Assembly: GCF_018271995.1 (NCBI RefSeq)
Contig: NZ_JAGUCO010000003.1
Coordinates: 186,001 to 250,000 of the forward strand
DNA length: 64,000 bases
Source of the DNA: Carboxylicivirga linearis
Lineage (GTDB): Bacteria; Bacteroidota; Bacteroidia; Bacteroidales; Marinilabiliaceae
Reading direction: 5' to 3'
Positions 1-8,919 of this stretch are shown here, piece by piece. How positions within the stretch are numbered: the first letter of the stretch is position 1; every line of letters starts with the position of its first letter. The position numbers and the translations under genes were made by a program. Below the pieces are notes generated by a model. It made no database searches and was not told the DNA's origin. It worked only from the letters and a program-made list of their open reading frames with translations.

Positions 1-1
1 T

Positions 2-1492
2 GTGCAGGATTGTAAAGACTGGACTCAATTAGATGCCAATACTCCGGAATATGGCGAGGGGTACTGGACGGTTGTATCAGGTAAAGGCGATTTTGATGAT
101 AATACGGATGAAAAAACTGTTATAAGAAACCTTGGTTTTGATGAGAATATCCTAATGTGGACTATCCAAAACGGATCATGTTTCTCAACTGATCAGGTTA
201 ATATATCTAATAAAGTACCTGATCAATCAGAAGCAGGAGCTGCCAGAGAAACCTGTGATGATTACATTGTATTGAATGCCAATAATCCGGTGGATGGTAT
301 TGGAACATGGACGGTTATTAGTGGTTCAGGTATTTTTAATGAACCTAACCAGCACAATACAATGGTATCCAATATTGGTTATGGCGAGAATGTCTATAAA
401 TGGACTATTGGATACGGAGAATGTACTACAGAGGATGTGGTTACAATTGTAAGTAATAAAGCACGTCCATATGCAGGAGAGGATGATATTACTTATGAAT
501 CGGCATATGAGATGCAGGCAGAGAATCCGGGTACTTTAGAAGGTACGTGGTCAATAGTAGCAGGCGGAGGTACTTTTGAGGATGCTAATTTCTTTAATAC
601 AACGGTAAGTGGTCTGCCAGAGGGCAAGAGTACGTTCCGATGGACGATTATAACAGATGGCTGTGTAGCTTACGATGATGTAACCATTGAATATAAAACA
701 GTACCAGAGTCAGGCTTTACTGTAAGTTCAGAAGCAGGATGTTATCCTTTGGAAGTGAAATTTACCAATTATACTATTGGAGGAACATCATTTATCTGGG
801 AATTTGGTGATGGAGGAAGATCAACAGATAGAAATCCAACGTATACCTTCGAGAATCCTGGAGATTATACGGTTGTTTTAACGGCCCCTGGTCCTGATGG
901 TCAGGATGCTGTATCATCTCAGGTTATCACTGTACATGATCATCCGGTGGCGGATTTTAATGTGACACCTGATTTAGTTTGGATTCCTGATGATCCTATC
1001 AAGTTAACCGATTTATCGATTGATGCGGTTACCTGGTTATGGGAGTTTGGTGATGGTGAAACGTCGGTTGAGCAAAATCCAACCTATTATTATCAGGAAG
1101 CTGGCATTTATTCAATTTCGCTGACTGTAGAGAATAGCTTTGGTTGTGATAATACATATGTAGCAAATGATATTGTTGAGGCCAAATTAGCAGGCTTTGT
1201 GAACTTCCCTGATGCTTTTGCACCACGTCCGGATGGAAGTAGCCCAGGAGGTGTTGGGGAAAGAGATGATGCCTTATTTAAGCCAAAATACAGAGATGTT
1301 GATAATTTCCATATGCAGATCTTTAATCGTTGGGGACAATTGATATTTGAAACCTATGATATTGATGAAGGATGGAATGGATTATACAAAGGTCAATTGG
1401 CTCCTCAGGCTGTGTATGTTTATAAAGTTAACGGCCGATACATGAATGGGGTAGAGTTCAGGAGGACCGGAACTGTATTACTAATTAGATAA
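2..1492 (+). CDS. Large secreted adhesin, C-terminal part: repeats, two PKD domains and T9SS type B sorting domain (5' end outside window)
   Basis: The reading frame is open from the window edge, so this is only the C-terminal ~496 residues. Three ~75-80-residue repeats (about 15-75, 95-155, 175-235) share cores such as GTWTVISGSG and a following WTI..G.C. Two PKD domains follow, marked by FIWEFGDGG (264-272) and WLWEFGDGE (345-353). The last ~100 residues, with IFNRWGQLIFE, match the gliding-motility-associated (CHU_C, type B) C-terminal sorting domain. Such proteins are exported by T9SS and displayed on or released from the cell surface, as adhesins of the SprB kind. The next gene, 34 nt downstream, is a PorP/SprF protein, the usual partner for type B cargo. 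Family and export route are firm; the ligand is unknown. Confidence 0.88.
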   Translation: MQDCKDWTQLDANTPEYGEGYWTVVSGKGDFDDNTDEKTVIRNLGFDENILMWTIQNGSCFSTDQVNISNKVPDQSEAGAARETCDDYIVLNANNPVDGIGTWTVISGSGIFNEPNQHNTMVSNIGYGENVYKWTIGYGECTTEDVVTIVSNKARPYAGEDDITYESAYEMQAENPGTLEGTWSIVAGGGTFEDANFFNTTVSGLPEGKSTFRWTIITDGCVAYDDVTIEYKTVPESGFTVSSEAGCYPLEVKFTNYTIGGTSFIWEFGDGGRSTDRNPTYTFENPGDYTVVLTAPGPDGQDAVSSQVITVHDHPVADFNVTPDLVWIPDDPIKLTDLSIDAVTWLWEFGDGETSVEQNPTYYYQEAGIYSISLTVENSFGCDNTYVANDIVEAKLAGFVNFPDAFAPRPDGSSPGGVGERDDALFKPKYRDVDNFHMQIFNRWGQLIFETYDIDEGWNGLYKGQLAPQAVYVYKVNGRYMNGVEFRRTGTVLLIR

Positions 1493-1526
1493 TTAAAAAT
1501 ATACCTATATTAGGGAAACCTTAACA

Positions 1527-2579
1527 ATGATAAAGAAAGAATATTTGAGACTAATAGTTGTGCTGTTTGGCTGTTTGAATTTAATTCATCTGAAGGCACA
1601 AGATGTCTCTTTTTCTCAGGTTTATGCCAGCCCTTTGTATTTAAGTCCTTCATTTACGGGACTTACAAATGGTTCGAGGGTCAGTCTGACTTATCGAGAT
1701 CAATGGCCTGGAATACCAAATACCTACAAAACATATGCATTAGCAGCCGATCATTACTTTGAAGATTACAGTAGTGGAGTGGGATTGATGTTTCTGCGTG
1801 ACGATAGTGGCGATGGCAAATTAGTGCGCCAGGATGTTAGCGCCTTATATGCATATGAATTCGAGGTAAGTGATGGAATCATGGTGCGGCCCGGTATTCA
1901 GTTTAAGTATTCCGAGCGAAATTTAAATTTAATTAATTCTGTTTTGCCTTCCGATCAGTCAAATGACGGATCTACTATTGGAGGTTCAACATATGGGAAT
2001 GATAATTATAAGTATTTTGATGCAGCAGCGTCAGCAATGATTTATAGTGATTTTTTCTGGTTTGGTTTAGCGGTGGATAATATAATTAAGCATGATATTG
2101 CAGTAACCGATATTGAAACCTATAACCCTATTAAAACATCCGTTTATGGTGGATATAAGTTTAACTATAAATCAGGCAGGAATAGAACAGAGCAGAGTTT
2201 AACTGCTGCATTTAATTACCGACTACAACAGGGCTTTAATCAACTTGATTTTGGTACGTATTGGTTTTTAAATCCTATGGAACTGGGTGTTTGGTATCGT
2301 GGTATTCCTTTTGCATCTGAAGATGGATTAAATAATAACGACGGCTTGATATTTATTCTGGGAGTAAATGTTGGAAACGTTCGCTTTGCTTATAGTTATG
2401 ATTTTACTTTATCAGAGTTAAGTGGGTATAGTAACGGAGCCAACGAACTGTCGTTAATCTTTAGGTTTAACCAGGTATACCGAAGAAAAAGCCCACGAGG
2501 TGCCATCCCTTGTAGTGCTCCTGGATTTGGTAATGCTTCAGGATCGAAATATCGACGTCGGACACGTAAAATATTTTAA
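1527..2579 (+). CDS. PorP/SprF family type IX secretion outer-membrane protein
   Basis: 350 residues with an N-terminal signal peptide ending near residue 24, then the sequence typical of PorP/SprF: QVYASPLYLSPSFTG early on, repeated aromatic beta-strands, and a C-terminal strand rich in Tyr/Phe. These beta-barrel proteins work with the T9SS. SprF-type paralogues are needed for secretion or surface attachment of the specific large type B adhesin encoded beside them. Here the gene directly follows such an adhesin with only 34 nt between, so the two are probably co-transcribed. The ATG at 1527 is the only start that gives a complete signal peptide. It is one of presumably several PorP paralogues in the genome. 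Confidence 0.9.
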   Translation: MIKKEYLRLIVVLFGCLNLIHLKAQDVSFSQVYASPLYLSPSFTGLTNGSRVSLTYRDQWPGIPNTYKTYALAADHYFEDYSSGVGLMFLRDDSGDGKLVRQDVSALYAYEFEVSDGIMVRPGIQFKYSERNLNLINSVLPSDQSNDGSTIGGSTYGNDNYKYFDAAASAMIYSDFFWFGLAVDNIIKHDIAVTDIETYNPIKTSVYGGYKFNYKSGRNRTEQSLTAAFNYRLQQGFNQLDFGTYWFLNPMELGVWYRGIPFASEDGLNNNDGLIFILGVNVGNVRFAYSYDFTLSELSGYSNGANELSLIFRFNQVYRRKSPRGAIPCSAPGFGNASGSKYRRRTRKIF

Positions 2580-2696
2580 TTTTATAGGAGATGAAATGGC
2601 TGAGAAAGTTATTTATTTATTGTGTGTTAGCGCACGAGTGTGTCGGATCAGAGAAGAAAAATACAAGCAAATATTTTTATATGCAGGCTAATAGAT

Positions 2697-2704
2697 TATA
2701 TTTG
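2697..2704 (+). promoter_or_regulatory. Bacteroidetes -7 box upstream of the OmpH-like gene
   Basis: TATATTTG matches TAnnTTTG exactly, 39 nt before the ATG at 2744. The -33 region is only T-rich (TTTTT about 18 nt upstream), so this is a moderate call. Confidence 0.45.
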
Positions 2705-2743
2705 TTGTCCATTAAAATTAAGCTATAAATCATTAGGGAGAAT

Positions 2744-3349
2744 ATGAAACAATTGTCTACAGTATTAAATGGAATTTTATTACTAGCTGTTATTATTTTA
2801 TATGCATTGCATTTTTCTGGAAAGAAAGAAGCCGTAGTTCAAGAAAAAGGTCAGGCTATGCAAGCTGATGGTGCAATTTATCCTGTTGCGTTTATCAATA
2901 CAGATTCATTGTTGTTAAACTATAATTTTGCTAAAGAAGTAAATGATCAGTTGATGTCTAAAGAGGAGGCTTCTAGAGCTGATTATGCTGAGAAAGCAAA
3001 GATTTTTCAGCAAGATGCAGTGGATTTTCAACGTAAAGTGCAAACCAATGCTTTCTTGTCACAAGACAGATTTAATAAAGAAAGAGATCGTTTAGCTAAG
3101 GCAGAACAAGATTTACAGGTTTTAAATCAACGCTTAACAAATGAGTTAATGCAAGAGCAAGACAAATTAAATCGTCAGCTACGTGATACTCTAGAAAGTT
3201 ATCTTAAAGAATTTGCAGAAGATAAACCTTACAAAGTAATATTGAGTAATACTTTGGGTGATAATGTTTTGTATGGTGCCGATGGAGTAGATATTACACA
3301 AGAAATTACCAATGCTTTAAACGAGCGTCATAAGGCAGCTAAAAAATAA
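2744..3349 (+). CDS. OmpH/Skp-family periplasmic chaperone-like protein
   Basis: 201 residues. A hydrophobic segment (about 8-25) acts as signal or membrane anchor. It is followed by AFINTDSLL, the start of the Skp/OmpH fold, and a long charged coiled coil (about 65-165) with heptad-like Leu/Ala and Gln/Glu/Lys content. Skp-like proteins bind unfolded outer-membrane proteins in the periplasm with the coiled-coil tentacles of a trimer. Bacteroidetes usually carry several OmpH paralogues, often anchored like this one. The gene has its own candidate promoter and a strong terminator, so it looks monocistronic. Family call is good; client proteins are unknown. Confidence 0.8.
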   Translation: MKQLSTVLNGILLLAVIILYALHFSGKKEAVVQEKGQAMQADGAIYPVAFINTDSLLLNYNFAKEVNDQLMSKEEASRADYAEKAKIFQQDAVDFQRKVQTNAFLSQDRFNKERDRLAKAEQDLQVLNQRLTNELMQEQDKLNRQLRDTLESYLKEFAEDKPYKVILSNTLGDNVLYGADGVDITQEITNALNERHKAAKK

Positions 3350-3369
3350 GAAATTTTAATAATATTTTT

Positions 3370-3405
3370 AAGGCAGAACTTTAGTATTAAGGTTCTGCCT
3401 TTTTT
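3370..3405 (+). terminator. Rho-independent terminator after the OmpH-like gene
   Basis: AAGGCAGAAC (3370-3379) pairs perfectly with GTTCTGCCTT (3392-3401), followed by a T run to 3405. It overlaps the in-frame TTG at 3404, which argues against that codon as a start for the next gene. Confidence 0.85.
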
Positions 3406-3412
3406 GCTATTT

Positions 3413-4663
3413 ATGAATAAGCTTTTTCAGAAATATTTATCAAAGCATGAGGTATACAACTCATCTGAACAGGATTTAGATAAGAAAGATATCAGAGTTG
3501 TAATACCCGTATTTTTAGAGCAGGATTACATTGATTCATTACTGGAATCAATAGTAATATCTGCCACCAAATGTGATGTTGCAATTCAACTCGTATTAGT
3601 AGTTAATTATGCCGAAGGAAGTTCTCCTGAAGTAATGGAATCTCAACATCGGATGTATAATTATCTTCTAAAGAAAAAGGAAGAATACTCTTGTTATTTT
3701 TCGATTGCAGTTATTCAGGCCTACAACTTAAAAAAGAAGCATGCAGGTGCCGGATGGGCGAGGAAAATTGGAATGGATTATGCTGTATTCAGATACAATG
3801 AAGAACAAAATCCAAAGGGAATCATTTTATCATTAGATGCAGATTGTAAGGTAAAATCTGACTATTTCAATGCTGTTTGGAAGAAGTTTAATGAGGAGCC
3901 TATTAATGGATTTACTATACAGTTTCAACATGAGATGGTTGGGGTAAACGAAATCCAGAAGGAAGCCATATTGCAATACGAACTTCACTTGAGATATTAT
4001 CTTAAGGCATTGCGCTGGGCTGGACATCCATATGCTTTTCATACAGTTGGATCTTGCTTTGCTGTTACTGCAGAAGCATATGTTAGAGCAGGAGGGATGC
4101 CTCGTAAGCAGGCAGGCGAAGATTTTTATTTTCTACAAAAGGTAATTCCATTGGGGAGGTTTAAAGAACTGAACAATACCTGTGTGTATCCATCATCTCG
4201 AATCTCAAACAGGGTGCCTTTTGGAACCGGGCCAACAGTGTCTAAGTTAATGAAGAATCAAAATGATTACCTTACCTATAATTTGCAGGCTTTTGTTGAT
4301 CTAAAAGAGATGCTCGATGAGAAGGAGAAGTTCTTTAAGGTTGATGAGGAACAATATGCTGATTTGATTAATAACCTGAGTGGAAGAATCAGGAGCTTTT
4401 TATTGAATTCGAATTTCTATCAGGAGCTTTCTAATATAAATAATAACTGTGCATCATTAGATGCATTTAAAAAGCGGTTTTTTGAGGTTTTTGATGCCTT
4501 TAAGGTGGTAAAATATCTAAACTATGTGCATGTGCATTTTCTTGAGAAAATAGCTGTTTTTGATGCCGCACTTGATTTGATTGATCTGCAGGAAAAGGAA
4601 AGTGATGATTTGATGGATACTCTTGACTTGCTTACTTATTATCGAAAGTGGGAGATAGAATGA
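3413..4663 (+). CDS. Glycosyltransferase family 2-like protein
   Basis: 416 residues from ATG 3413; an upstream in-frame TTG at 3404 lies in the T-tract of the previous terminator and is rejected. The N-terminal part has the GT-A fold signature: RVVIPVFLEQDYIDSLLESI, a following nucleotide-binding region, and ILSLDADCKV, with the DxD metal/sugar-nucleotide motif. A later GEDFYFLQK resembles the ED acceptor motif of GT2 enzymes. The last ~150 residues are helical and of unknown role. No transmembrane segment is obvious, so it is probably cytoplasmic. The gene stands alone between two terminators, so its glycan cannot be deduced from context. Confidence 0.75.
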   Translation: MNKLFQKYLSKHEVYNSSEQDLDKKDIRVVIPVFLEQDYIDSLLESIVISATKCDVAIQLVLVVNYAEGSSPEVMESQHRMYNYLLKKKEEYSCYFSIAVIQAYNLKKKHAGAGWARKIGMDYAVFRYNEEQNPKGIILSLDADCKVKSDYFNAVWKKFNEEPINGFTIQFQHEMVGVNEIQKEAILQYELHLRYYLKALRWAGHPYAFHTVGSCFAVTAEAYVRAGGMPRKQAGEDFYFLQKVIPLGRFKELNNTCVYPSSRISNRVPFGTGPTVSKLMKNQNDYLTYNLQAFVDLKEMLDEKEKFFKVDEEQYADLINNLSGRIRSFLLNSNFYQELSNINNNCASLDAFKKRFFEVFDAFKVVKYLNYVHVHFLEKIAVFDAALDLIDLQEKESDDLMDTLDLLTYYRKWEIE

Positions 4664-4764
4664 TAGTACGATGCTGCTAGTCCGAAATAAAATAGCTATA
4701 GCTGATAGCAACTGGCTGTTAACTATTTGTGTGAGGTTTATTCATGTCGGTAAATGTGCTGGAA

Positions 4765-4799
4765 GGTTTAGTTCGGACTTTTTGAACTTTACCTTTTTT
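4765..4799 (+). terminator. Terminator after the glycosyltransferase gene
   Basis: GGTTTAGTTC (4765-4774) pairs with GAACTTTACC (4784-4793) apart from a TT/TT internal loop, followed by TTTTTTATTTT. An upstream overlapping inverted repeat, AGTCCGAA (4679-4686) / TTCGGACT (4772-4779), could form an alternative long-range stem. The site lies between convergent genes. Confidence 0.6.
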
Positions 4800-5121
4800 A
4801 TTTTCTAATCCTACGGAAGCTGGCATAAAAATCAAGTACAACTGTTAGCATAATGAAAACTACCCAGTAAGATCGATTGGTATATAATGCCCAAGCAGCA
4901 GGAAGTAAAAATACAGAGCTATATATTAGTATTGAAAATACCCTGCGGTTTTCTTCCCGGCCAATTATACGATTGTATATTCTTACGCCAATGATGGGTA
5001 AACTACCGAGTAATAACACAAGGTAATCAAAATCAACCTGAGTAACACCCATTAAAACACCTAAAAATACCAAACCCATACCAATGTAATACAGGATGCT
5101 TAACAATCTTTTATAGTCCAT
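4798..5121 (-). CDS. Small membrane protein of unknown function, downstream of the DivIC-like gene
   Basis: 107 residues with about four hydrophobic segments: LLSILYYIGMGLVFLGVLMG, a second near YLVLLLGSLPIIG, then VFSILIYSSVFLLPAAWAL and YWVVFIMLTVVLDF. Basic residues lie between them and at the C terminus (FRRIRK). I recognise no named family. It starts 2 nt after the stop of the septum-formation-initiator gene and is almost certainly co-transcribed with it, so a role linked to the envelope or division is possible but only inferred. Confidence 0.7.
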   Translation of the reverse strand: MDYKRLLSILYYIGMGLVFLGVLMGVTQVDFDYLVLLLGSLPIIGVRIYNRIIGREENRRVFSILIYSSVFLLPAAWALYTNRSYWVVFIMLTVVLDFYASFRRIRK

Positions 5122-5123
5122 TT

Positions 5124-5429
5124 CTATTCTTCTTCAACGATAAAAAGCACTTCGTCTTTTTTCTTCATGAGGTATTCTTCCCGTCCGAATTTTTCAAGAT
5201 TTTCGGTACTACTCTGAAGTTCTTTCATCTTCCGATTATTCTGCTCAATCTCTTCAATGTAGTGTTCTTTCTGTTTTTCCAGCTTATTGATACGGGATTG
5301 TAATTTGAAGCGGTCAATTAGGTTGTTCTGATCGAAAATACCAATATAAACCACAAATACTACAAATGCTATAAAGTATTTGTTGCTGATAAGTGGTTGG
5401 ATGTATTTTTTAAAGTTCGACCAGTTCAT
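5124..5429 (-). CDS. FtsB/DivIC-family septum formation initiator
   Basis: 101 residues: a short cytoplasmic N terminus, one transmembrane helix (about 19-35, YFIAFVVFVVYIGIF), then a coiled coil rich in Leu/Lys/Glu (about 40-80) and a conserved tail around EKFGREEYLMKKKDEVLFIV. This layout is that of FtsB/DivIC, bitopic proteins that join FtsL and FtsQ/DivIB in the divisome and regulate septal peptidoglycan synthesis. The REEYLMK...E segment is the usual family signature. The gene has a -7 box only ~15 nt upstream, so its leader would be very short. A small membrane protein follows in the same transcript. Confidence 0.85.
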   Translation of the reverse strand: MNWSNFKKYIQPLISNKYFIAFVVFVVYIGIFDQNNLIDRFKLQSRINKLEKQKEHYIEEIEQNNRKMKELQSSTENLEKFGREEYLMKKKDEVLFIVEEE

Positions 5430-5443
5430 ACTAACCTTTTGGG

Positions 5444-5451
5444 CAAAGGTA
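5444..5451 (-). promoter_or_regulatory. -7 promoter box for the DivIC-like operon
   Basis: On the minus strand this reads TACCTTTG, an exact TAnnTTTG match. The start codon at 5429 lies only ~15 nt beyond it, which predicts a leader of under 10 nt. No clear -33 TTG is seen. Confidence 0.5.
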
Positions 5452-5485
5452 ATAAACTTTGAGGCATAGGACTTAGCTATGGTAC

Positions 5486-5512
5486 AAAAAAAATCCCGCC
5501 GAAGCGGGATTT
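5486..5512 (-). terminator. Rho-independent terminator of pruA
   Basis: On the minus strand AAATCCCGC, a TTCG tetraloop and GCGGGATTT form a perfect 9-bp stem followed by eight T. It lies just past the pruA stop. Confidence 0.9.
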
Positions 5513-5519
5513 AATATAT

Positions 5520-7148
5520 TTACTCACCCATAAATGGATATTTAAACTCATGCGGCGGAACAAAAGTTTCTTTGATCGTACGAGGACTTACCCAACGCAT
5601 CAAATTTATTTTTGAACCTGCTTTATCATTGGTACCCGATCCGCGAGAACCTCCAAAAGGTTGTTGGCCTACAACAGCACCTGTTGGTTTATCGTTAATG
5701 TAGAAGTTACCTGCACTATGAACTAAGCGTTTGGTTGCTTGGTCAATAATGTAACGATCCTGAGAAAAGATGGCACCTGTTAGTGCATACATCGATGTTG
5801 AATCCAGGATGTCCATGGTTTCTTCAAATTTGGTGTCGTCGTAAACGTAAATGGTTAGTACCGGACCAAATAATTCCTCTTCCATTGTAATGTATCTAGG
5901 ATTGGTAGTAAGAATTATGGTTGGTTGAATAAAATAACCTTCCGTTTTATCATAACCACCACCTTCAATAATTTCAGCTTCAGGGCTATCTTTAGCAGCA
6001 TCAATAAAGGTTGCTAATTTGTCGAATGAAGCTTCGTCAATAACAGCTGTCATAAAATTGCTGAAATCTTCCGGTGGTCCCATTTTCAAGTGCTGAAGAT
6101 CTTCATGTACTAACTCACGAATTTCAGCCCAGCGGCTTGAAGGAAGATAAGCACGTGAAGCAGCTGAACATTTCTGTCCCTGGAACTCAAATGCACCACG
6201 AGTAATAGCAGTAGCAACAGCTGCAGCATCACAAGATTTATGTGCCAGGATGTAGTCTTTACCTCCTGTTTCACCAACAATGCGAGGATAAGTTTTGTAT
6301 TTGTGAATATTCTCACCAATGGTCTTCCATGTATTTTGGAATACGCCTGTGGAACCGGTAAAATGGAATCCGGCAAAGTCAGGATGGTTGAATACAACAT
6401 CTGCAGCTACAGGTCCTGATGCAAATACAAGGTTGATAACTCCATCAGGTACACCAGCTTCCTGGAATAACTTCATTAAGAAATAAGCTGAATAAACGGC
6501 CGTTTTTGAAGGTTTCCAAACAGTAACGTTACCCATCATGGCAGGCGACGTTTGCAGGTTACCTGCAATGGCAGTAAAATTGAAAGGTGTTAAAGCAAAC
6601 ACAAAGCCTTCCAAAGGACGATATTCCAAACGGTTCCATACACCAGGAGAAGATGCTGGTTGTTCAGAATAAATTTCTGTCATGTATTGAACATTGAAAC
6701 GTAAAAAGTCGGCCAACTCACAGGCAGAATCAATCTCAGCCTGGAAAGCTGTTTTTGACTGTCCTAATAAAGTTGCTGCATTTAAAACCTGACGGTATGG
6801 TCCGGCTAATAAATCAGCAGCTTTTAAGAAGATTGATGCGCGGTGTTCCCAACTAAGGGCTGCCCATTTTTCACGAGCTTTTAAAGCGGCATCGATAGCC
6901 ATGTGCACATGGGTTTCATCTCCCTGATGATAGTATCCTAATGTATGATTGATATCATGTGGAGGATGAATGCGTTTTTTGTTGTCAGTTCTAATTTCCT
7001 GACCACCAATAAACATTGGGATGTCAAGTTCTTGAGAGCGTAGCTCTTCAATCTGTTTTTTTAGTTCGGCACGCTCTGGTGTTCCCGGAGCATAAGTTTT
7101 TACAGGCTCATTAACAGCTTTTGGCACATTAAAGATTCCTTTAGGCAT
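5520..7148 (-). CDS. pruA: L-glutamate gamma-semialdehyde dehydrogenase (1-pyrroline-5-carboxylate dehydrogenase)
   Basis: 542 residues, the normal length for the stand-alone enzyme. It oxidises L-glutamate-5-semialdehyde to glutamate with NAD+, the second step of proline breakdown. Visible signatures are the general-base Glu293 in VGETGGKD, the catalytic Cys327 in FQGQKCSAASR, the NAD-binding segment FTGSTGVF (263-270), TPFNFTAIAGNL (187-198) and the C-terminal PFGGSRGSGTNDKAG. PruA is distinguished from other aldehyde dehydrogenases by the N-terminal FNVPKAVNEPV start. No proline dehydrogenase gene is adjacent, so the pathway is split. A strong terminator follows, and it appears monocistronic. 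Confidence 0.96.
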   Translation of the reverse strand: MPKGIFNVPKAVNEPVKTYAPGTPERAELKKQIEELRSQELDIPMFIGGQEIRTDNKKRIHPPHDINHTLGYYHQGDETHVHMAIDAALKAREKWAALSWEHRASIFLKAADLLAGPYRQVLNAATLLGQSKTAFQAEIDSACELADFLRFNVQYMTEIYSEQPASSPGVWNRLEYRPLEGFVFALTPFNFTAIAGNLQTSPAMMGNVTVWKPSKTAVYSAYFLMKLFQEAGVPDGVINLVFASGPVAADVVFNHPDFAGFHFTGSTGVFQNTWKTIGENIHKYKTYPRIVGETGGKDYILAHKSCDAAAVATAITRGAFEFQGQKCSAASRAYLPSSRWAEIRELVHEDLQHLKMGPPEDFSNFMTAVIDEASFDKLATFIDAAKDSPEAEIIEGGGYDKTEGYFIQPTIILTTNPRYITMEEELFGPVLTIYVYDDTKFEETMDILDSTSMYALTGAIFSQDRYIIDQATKRLVHSAGNFYINDKPTGAVVGQQPFGGSRGSGTNDKAGSKINLMRWVSPRTIKETFVPPHEFKYPFMGE

Positions 7149-7478
7149 AGCTTCTGTTTTTATGATGGTTAATACTATTCTTAATTCCGATTAAACAATG
7201 GCCAGTGCTTCAATCTGTATAAGTTACAACATTATCATTGAAAATTAAATGTTTGTAATTAGATAGTTATTATGAGCAGCCACATGAAAACAAATCTATT
7301 GATTATTTTATGCCAAGGCTATGAAAAATGTCAGGGTTTATAAGTTTAAAAGTATGAGTTTTATCAGTGTTTTGAGTGGGAATTCTATGCCTGGAGTGAT
7401 TAGTATGTTATAGAAGAATTGTAAGTCACGGGTTGGTTTTACATTGTTTGACTTACTTTCCCCTTAGATGTTGCATTA
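7149..7478. other. 330-bp intergenic region, nothing convincing
   Basis: AT-rich spacer between the plug-protein stop and the pruA start, both on the minus strand. It must hold the pruA promoter, but I see no exact TAnnTTTG with a -33 box. No open reading frame, RNA gene or strong repeat is evident. Confidence 0.5.
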
Positions 7479-8750
7479 TCACTTAGTAAGTGTATATTTT
7501 AACGAATTGGCAATATTTACTCCAACCAAACGGTCGTAATTGTCACTAAAACTGCGATAATATACATATATGGTATAATCATTTTCAGTTTGCCCGTAAT
7601 TGCCCTCAAAATAACTGACTTCAGCATGGGGGTTGCTTTGTTCCTGAACCAGATACTGATAATTATAAAAACCTTGCTTTAGAAGTAATGATAGTTCATA
7701 CATTTGTGTTTGAACATTATATTGCATTTGGTTTTTGGTATCCATTTGCCAATTAGTCAATCCTCCTGAAATATAAATATTGCTGTTTAAAAAGGGTTTC
7801 TCAACCGGAAGTTTAAAATGAACGTATACATAATCGCCTTCAATCTCCGGGTCACGATTTTCACGCACATCAATATAATATTTACCATTAAAGTCTTCGC
7901 GATAAAAGTAGGATCGGTCGCCAAGGTTTTTGTCTGGAAATAAGGTAAAGTGGTAGTGAGGATCATGAAAAGATATTCCTTCAACATATTCGGCAGCAAA
8001 GCGCGTACTTCTCAAGTCGAGCCATCTGTATTCATTTCCCCCATCAAATAATATTTCGCGGTTATGCTCATAAACCAATTCTGAATCTCGTACAAACAAT
8101 GGTTTCAATTCTGTCATTTGATTGTCCCATCGGCCATTTTGCTGAAGAACTACCTTTATTTGTTCCCTTGGGTTATCAATCCTGAATCTTGGATGTAAAA
8201 TACTAAAGTGAATTTCTTGCATTGAACTGCGCAAACTGGAGCTGGCTGTATATTTAATTTGAGGAACAATGGAAACTTCTGATTCTGAAACAAAAAAAGG
8301 CCGGGTTAGAATTGGCTTGTCTTCTTCTCCCAATTCAAATACCTTTATTATATAGTTACCCGATAGTTTTAGCTGAATATCTTCGTTTGGAAAAGCAAGT
8401 GAGTAATGAATGTAATCAAACGTTGTATTAAAAGAGTATTGGTAATCTAAAACAGGATTGGGCATGAATCCCTGTACATATTCCGTTTGCATCAAATCCG
8501 ATTCTTCCCAATTGGCATTGCAATGTATTATACTGTATTGGTAATTTTTTGTATCGTAAGCAAATTCATCAAAACTTAAGGTTAATTCTTCCTGCGAATT
8601 TAAATGAATAATGGGCATGCTTTGGTTCCATCCTGTCTTATGTAATTGTACTGTATGTATACCAACACCAGTAAACACAGGGTTGTTAGCTGATGAGTAA
8701 ATGGGTAGTAAGGTAATAATACTAATAAGAAGATATTTAAATATATACAT
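7479..8750 (-). CDS. DUF5103 type IX secretion system plug protein
   Basis: 423 residues from ATG 8750, which gives a clean signal peptide (MYIFKYLLISIITLLPIYSS); an ATG four codons upstream at 8762 is an alternative. The mature N-terminal half carries the DUF5103 pattern: YQYSIIHCNANWEESDLMQ, then YVQGF, YSFNTTFDYIHY and LKLSGNYIIKVFE. The protein known as Plug closes the periplasmic or outer opening of the SprA translocon in the T9SS when no substrate is passing; DUF5103 proteins are its family. The C-terminal half holds carbohydrate-module-like beta strands (NSNIYISGGLTNWQ). It is a single-gene unit here. Family call is good; the exact role in this organism is inferred. Confidence 0.82.
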   Translation of the reverse strand: MYIFKYLLISIITLLPIYSSANNPVFTGVGIHTVQLHKTGWNQSMPIIHLNSQEELTLSFDEFAYDTKNYQYSIIHCNANWEESDLMQTEYVQGFMPNPVLDYQYSFNTTFDYIHYSLAFPNEDIQLKLSGNYIIKVFELGEEDKPILTRPFFVSESEVSIVPQIKYTASSSLRSSMQEIHFSILHPRFRIDNPREQIKVVLQQNGRWDNQMTELKPLFVRDSELVYEHNREILFDGGNEYRWLDLRSTRFAAEYVEGISFHDPHYHFTLFPDKNLGDRSYFYREDFNGKYYIDVRENRDPEIEGDYVYVHFKLPVEKPFLNSNIYISGGLTNWQMDTKNQMQYNVQTQMYELSLLLKQGFYNYQYLVQEQSNPHAEVSYFEGNYGQTENDYTIYVYYRSFSDNYDRLVGVNIANSLKYTLTK

Positions 8751-8879
8751 GTCTGTTTGCATAAATAAAGAAACAATTCTACATTTGCTGACTCTTCCTT
8801 GACTCAGTAAACTAAAAATAAAAGCAGGATTTAAGTTCTTTTGGGGCCGTAATATAGATGGAAAAGTTATAATTTTCTA

Positions 8880-8887
8880 TATTTTTG
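8880..8887 (+). promoter_or_regulatory. -7 box upstream of the nqr operon
   Basis: TATTTTTG fits TAnnTTTG exactly, 33 nt before the nqrA ATG. The expected -33 position (8855-8860) holds only a partial match (GATG), so strength is uncertain. Confidence 0.5.
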
Positions 8888-8919
8888 CAGCTTAAAAATA
8901 AAAAAACCGTTTTTCAAAC

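Noticed and set aside
2500-2691. 63-codon open frame overlapping the porP 3' end
   Set aside because: Overlaps a firm gene in another frame, and shows no signal peptide or family pattern.
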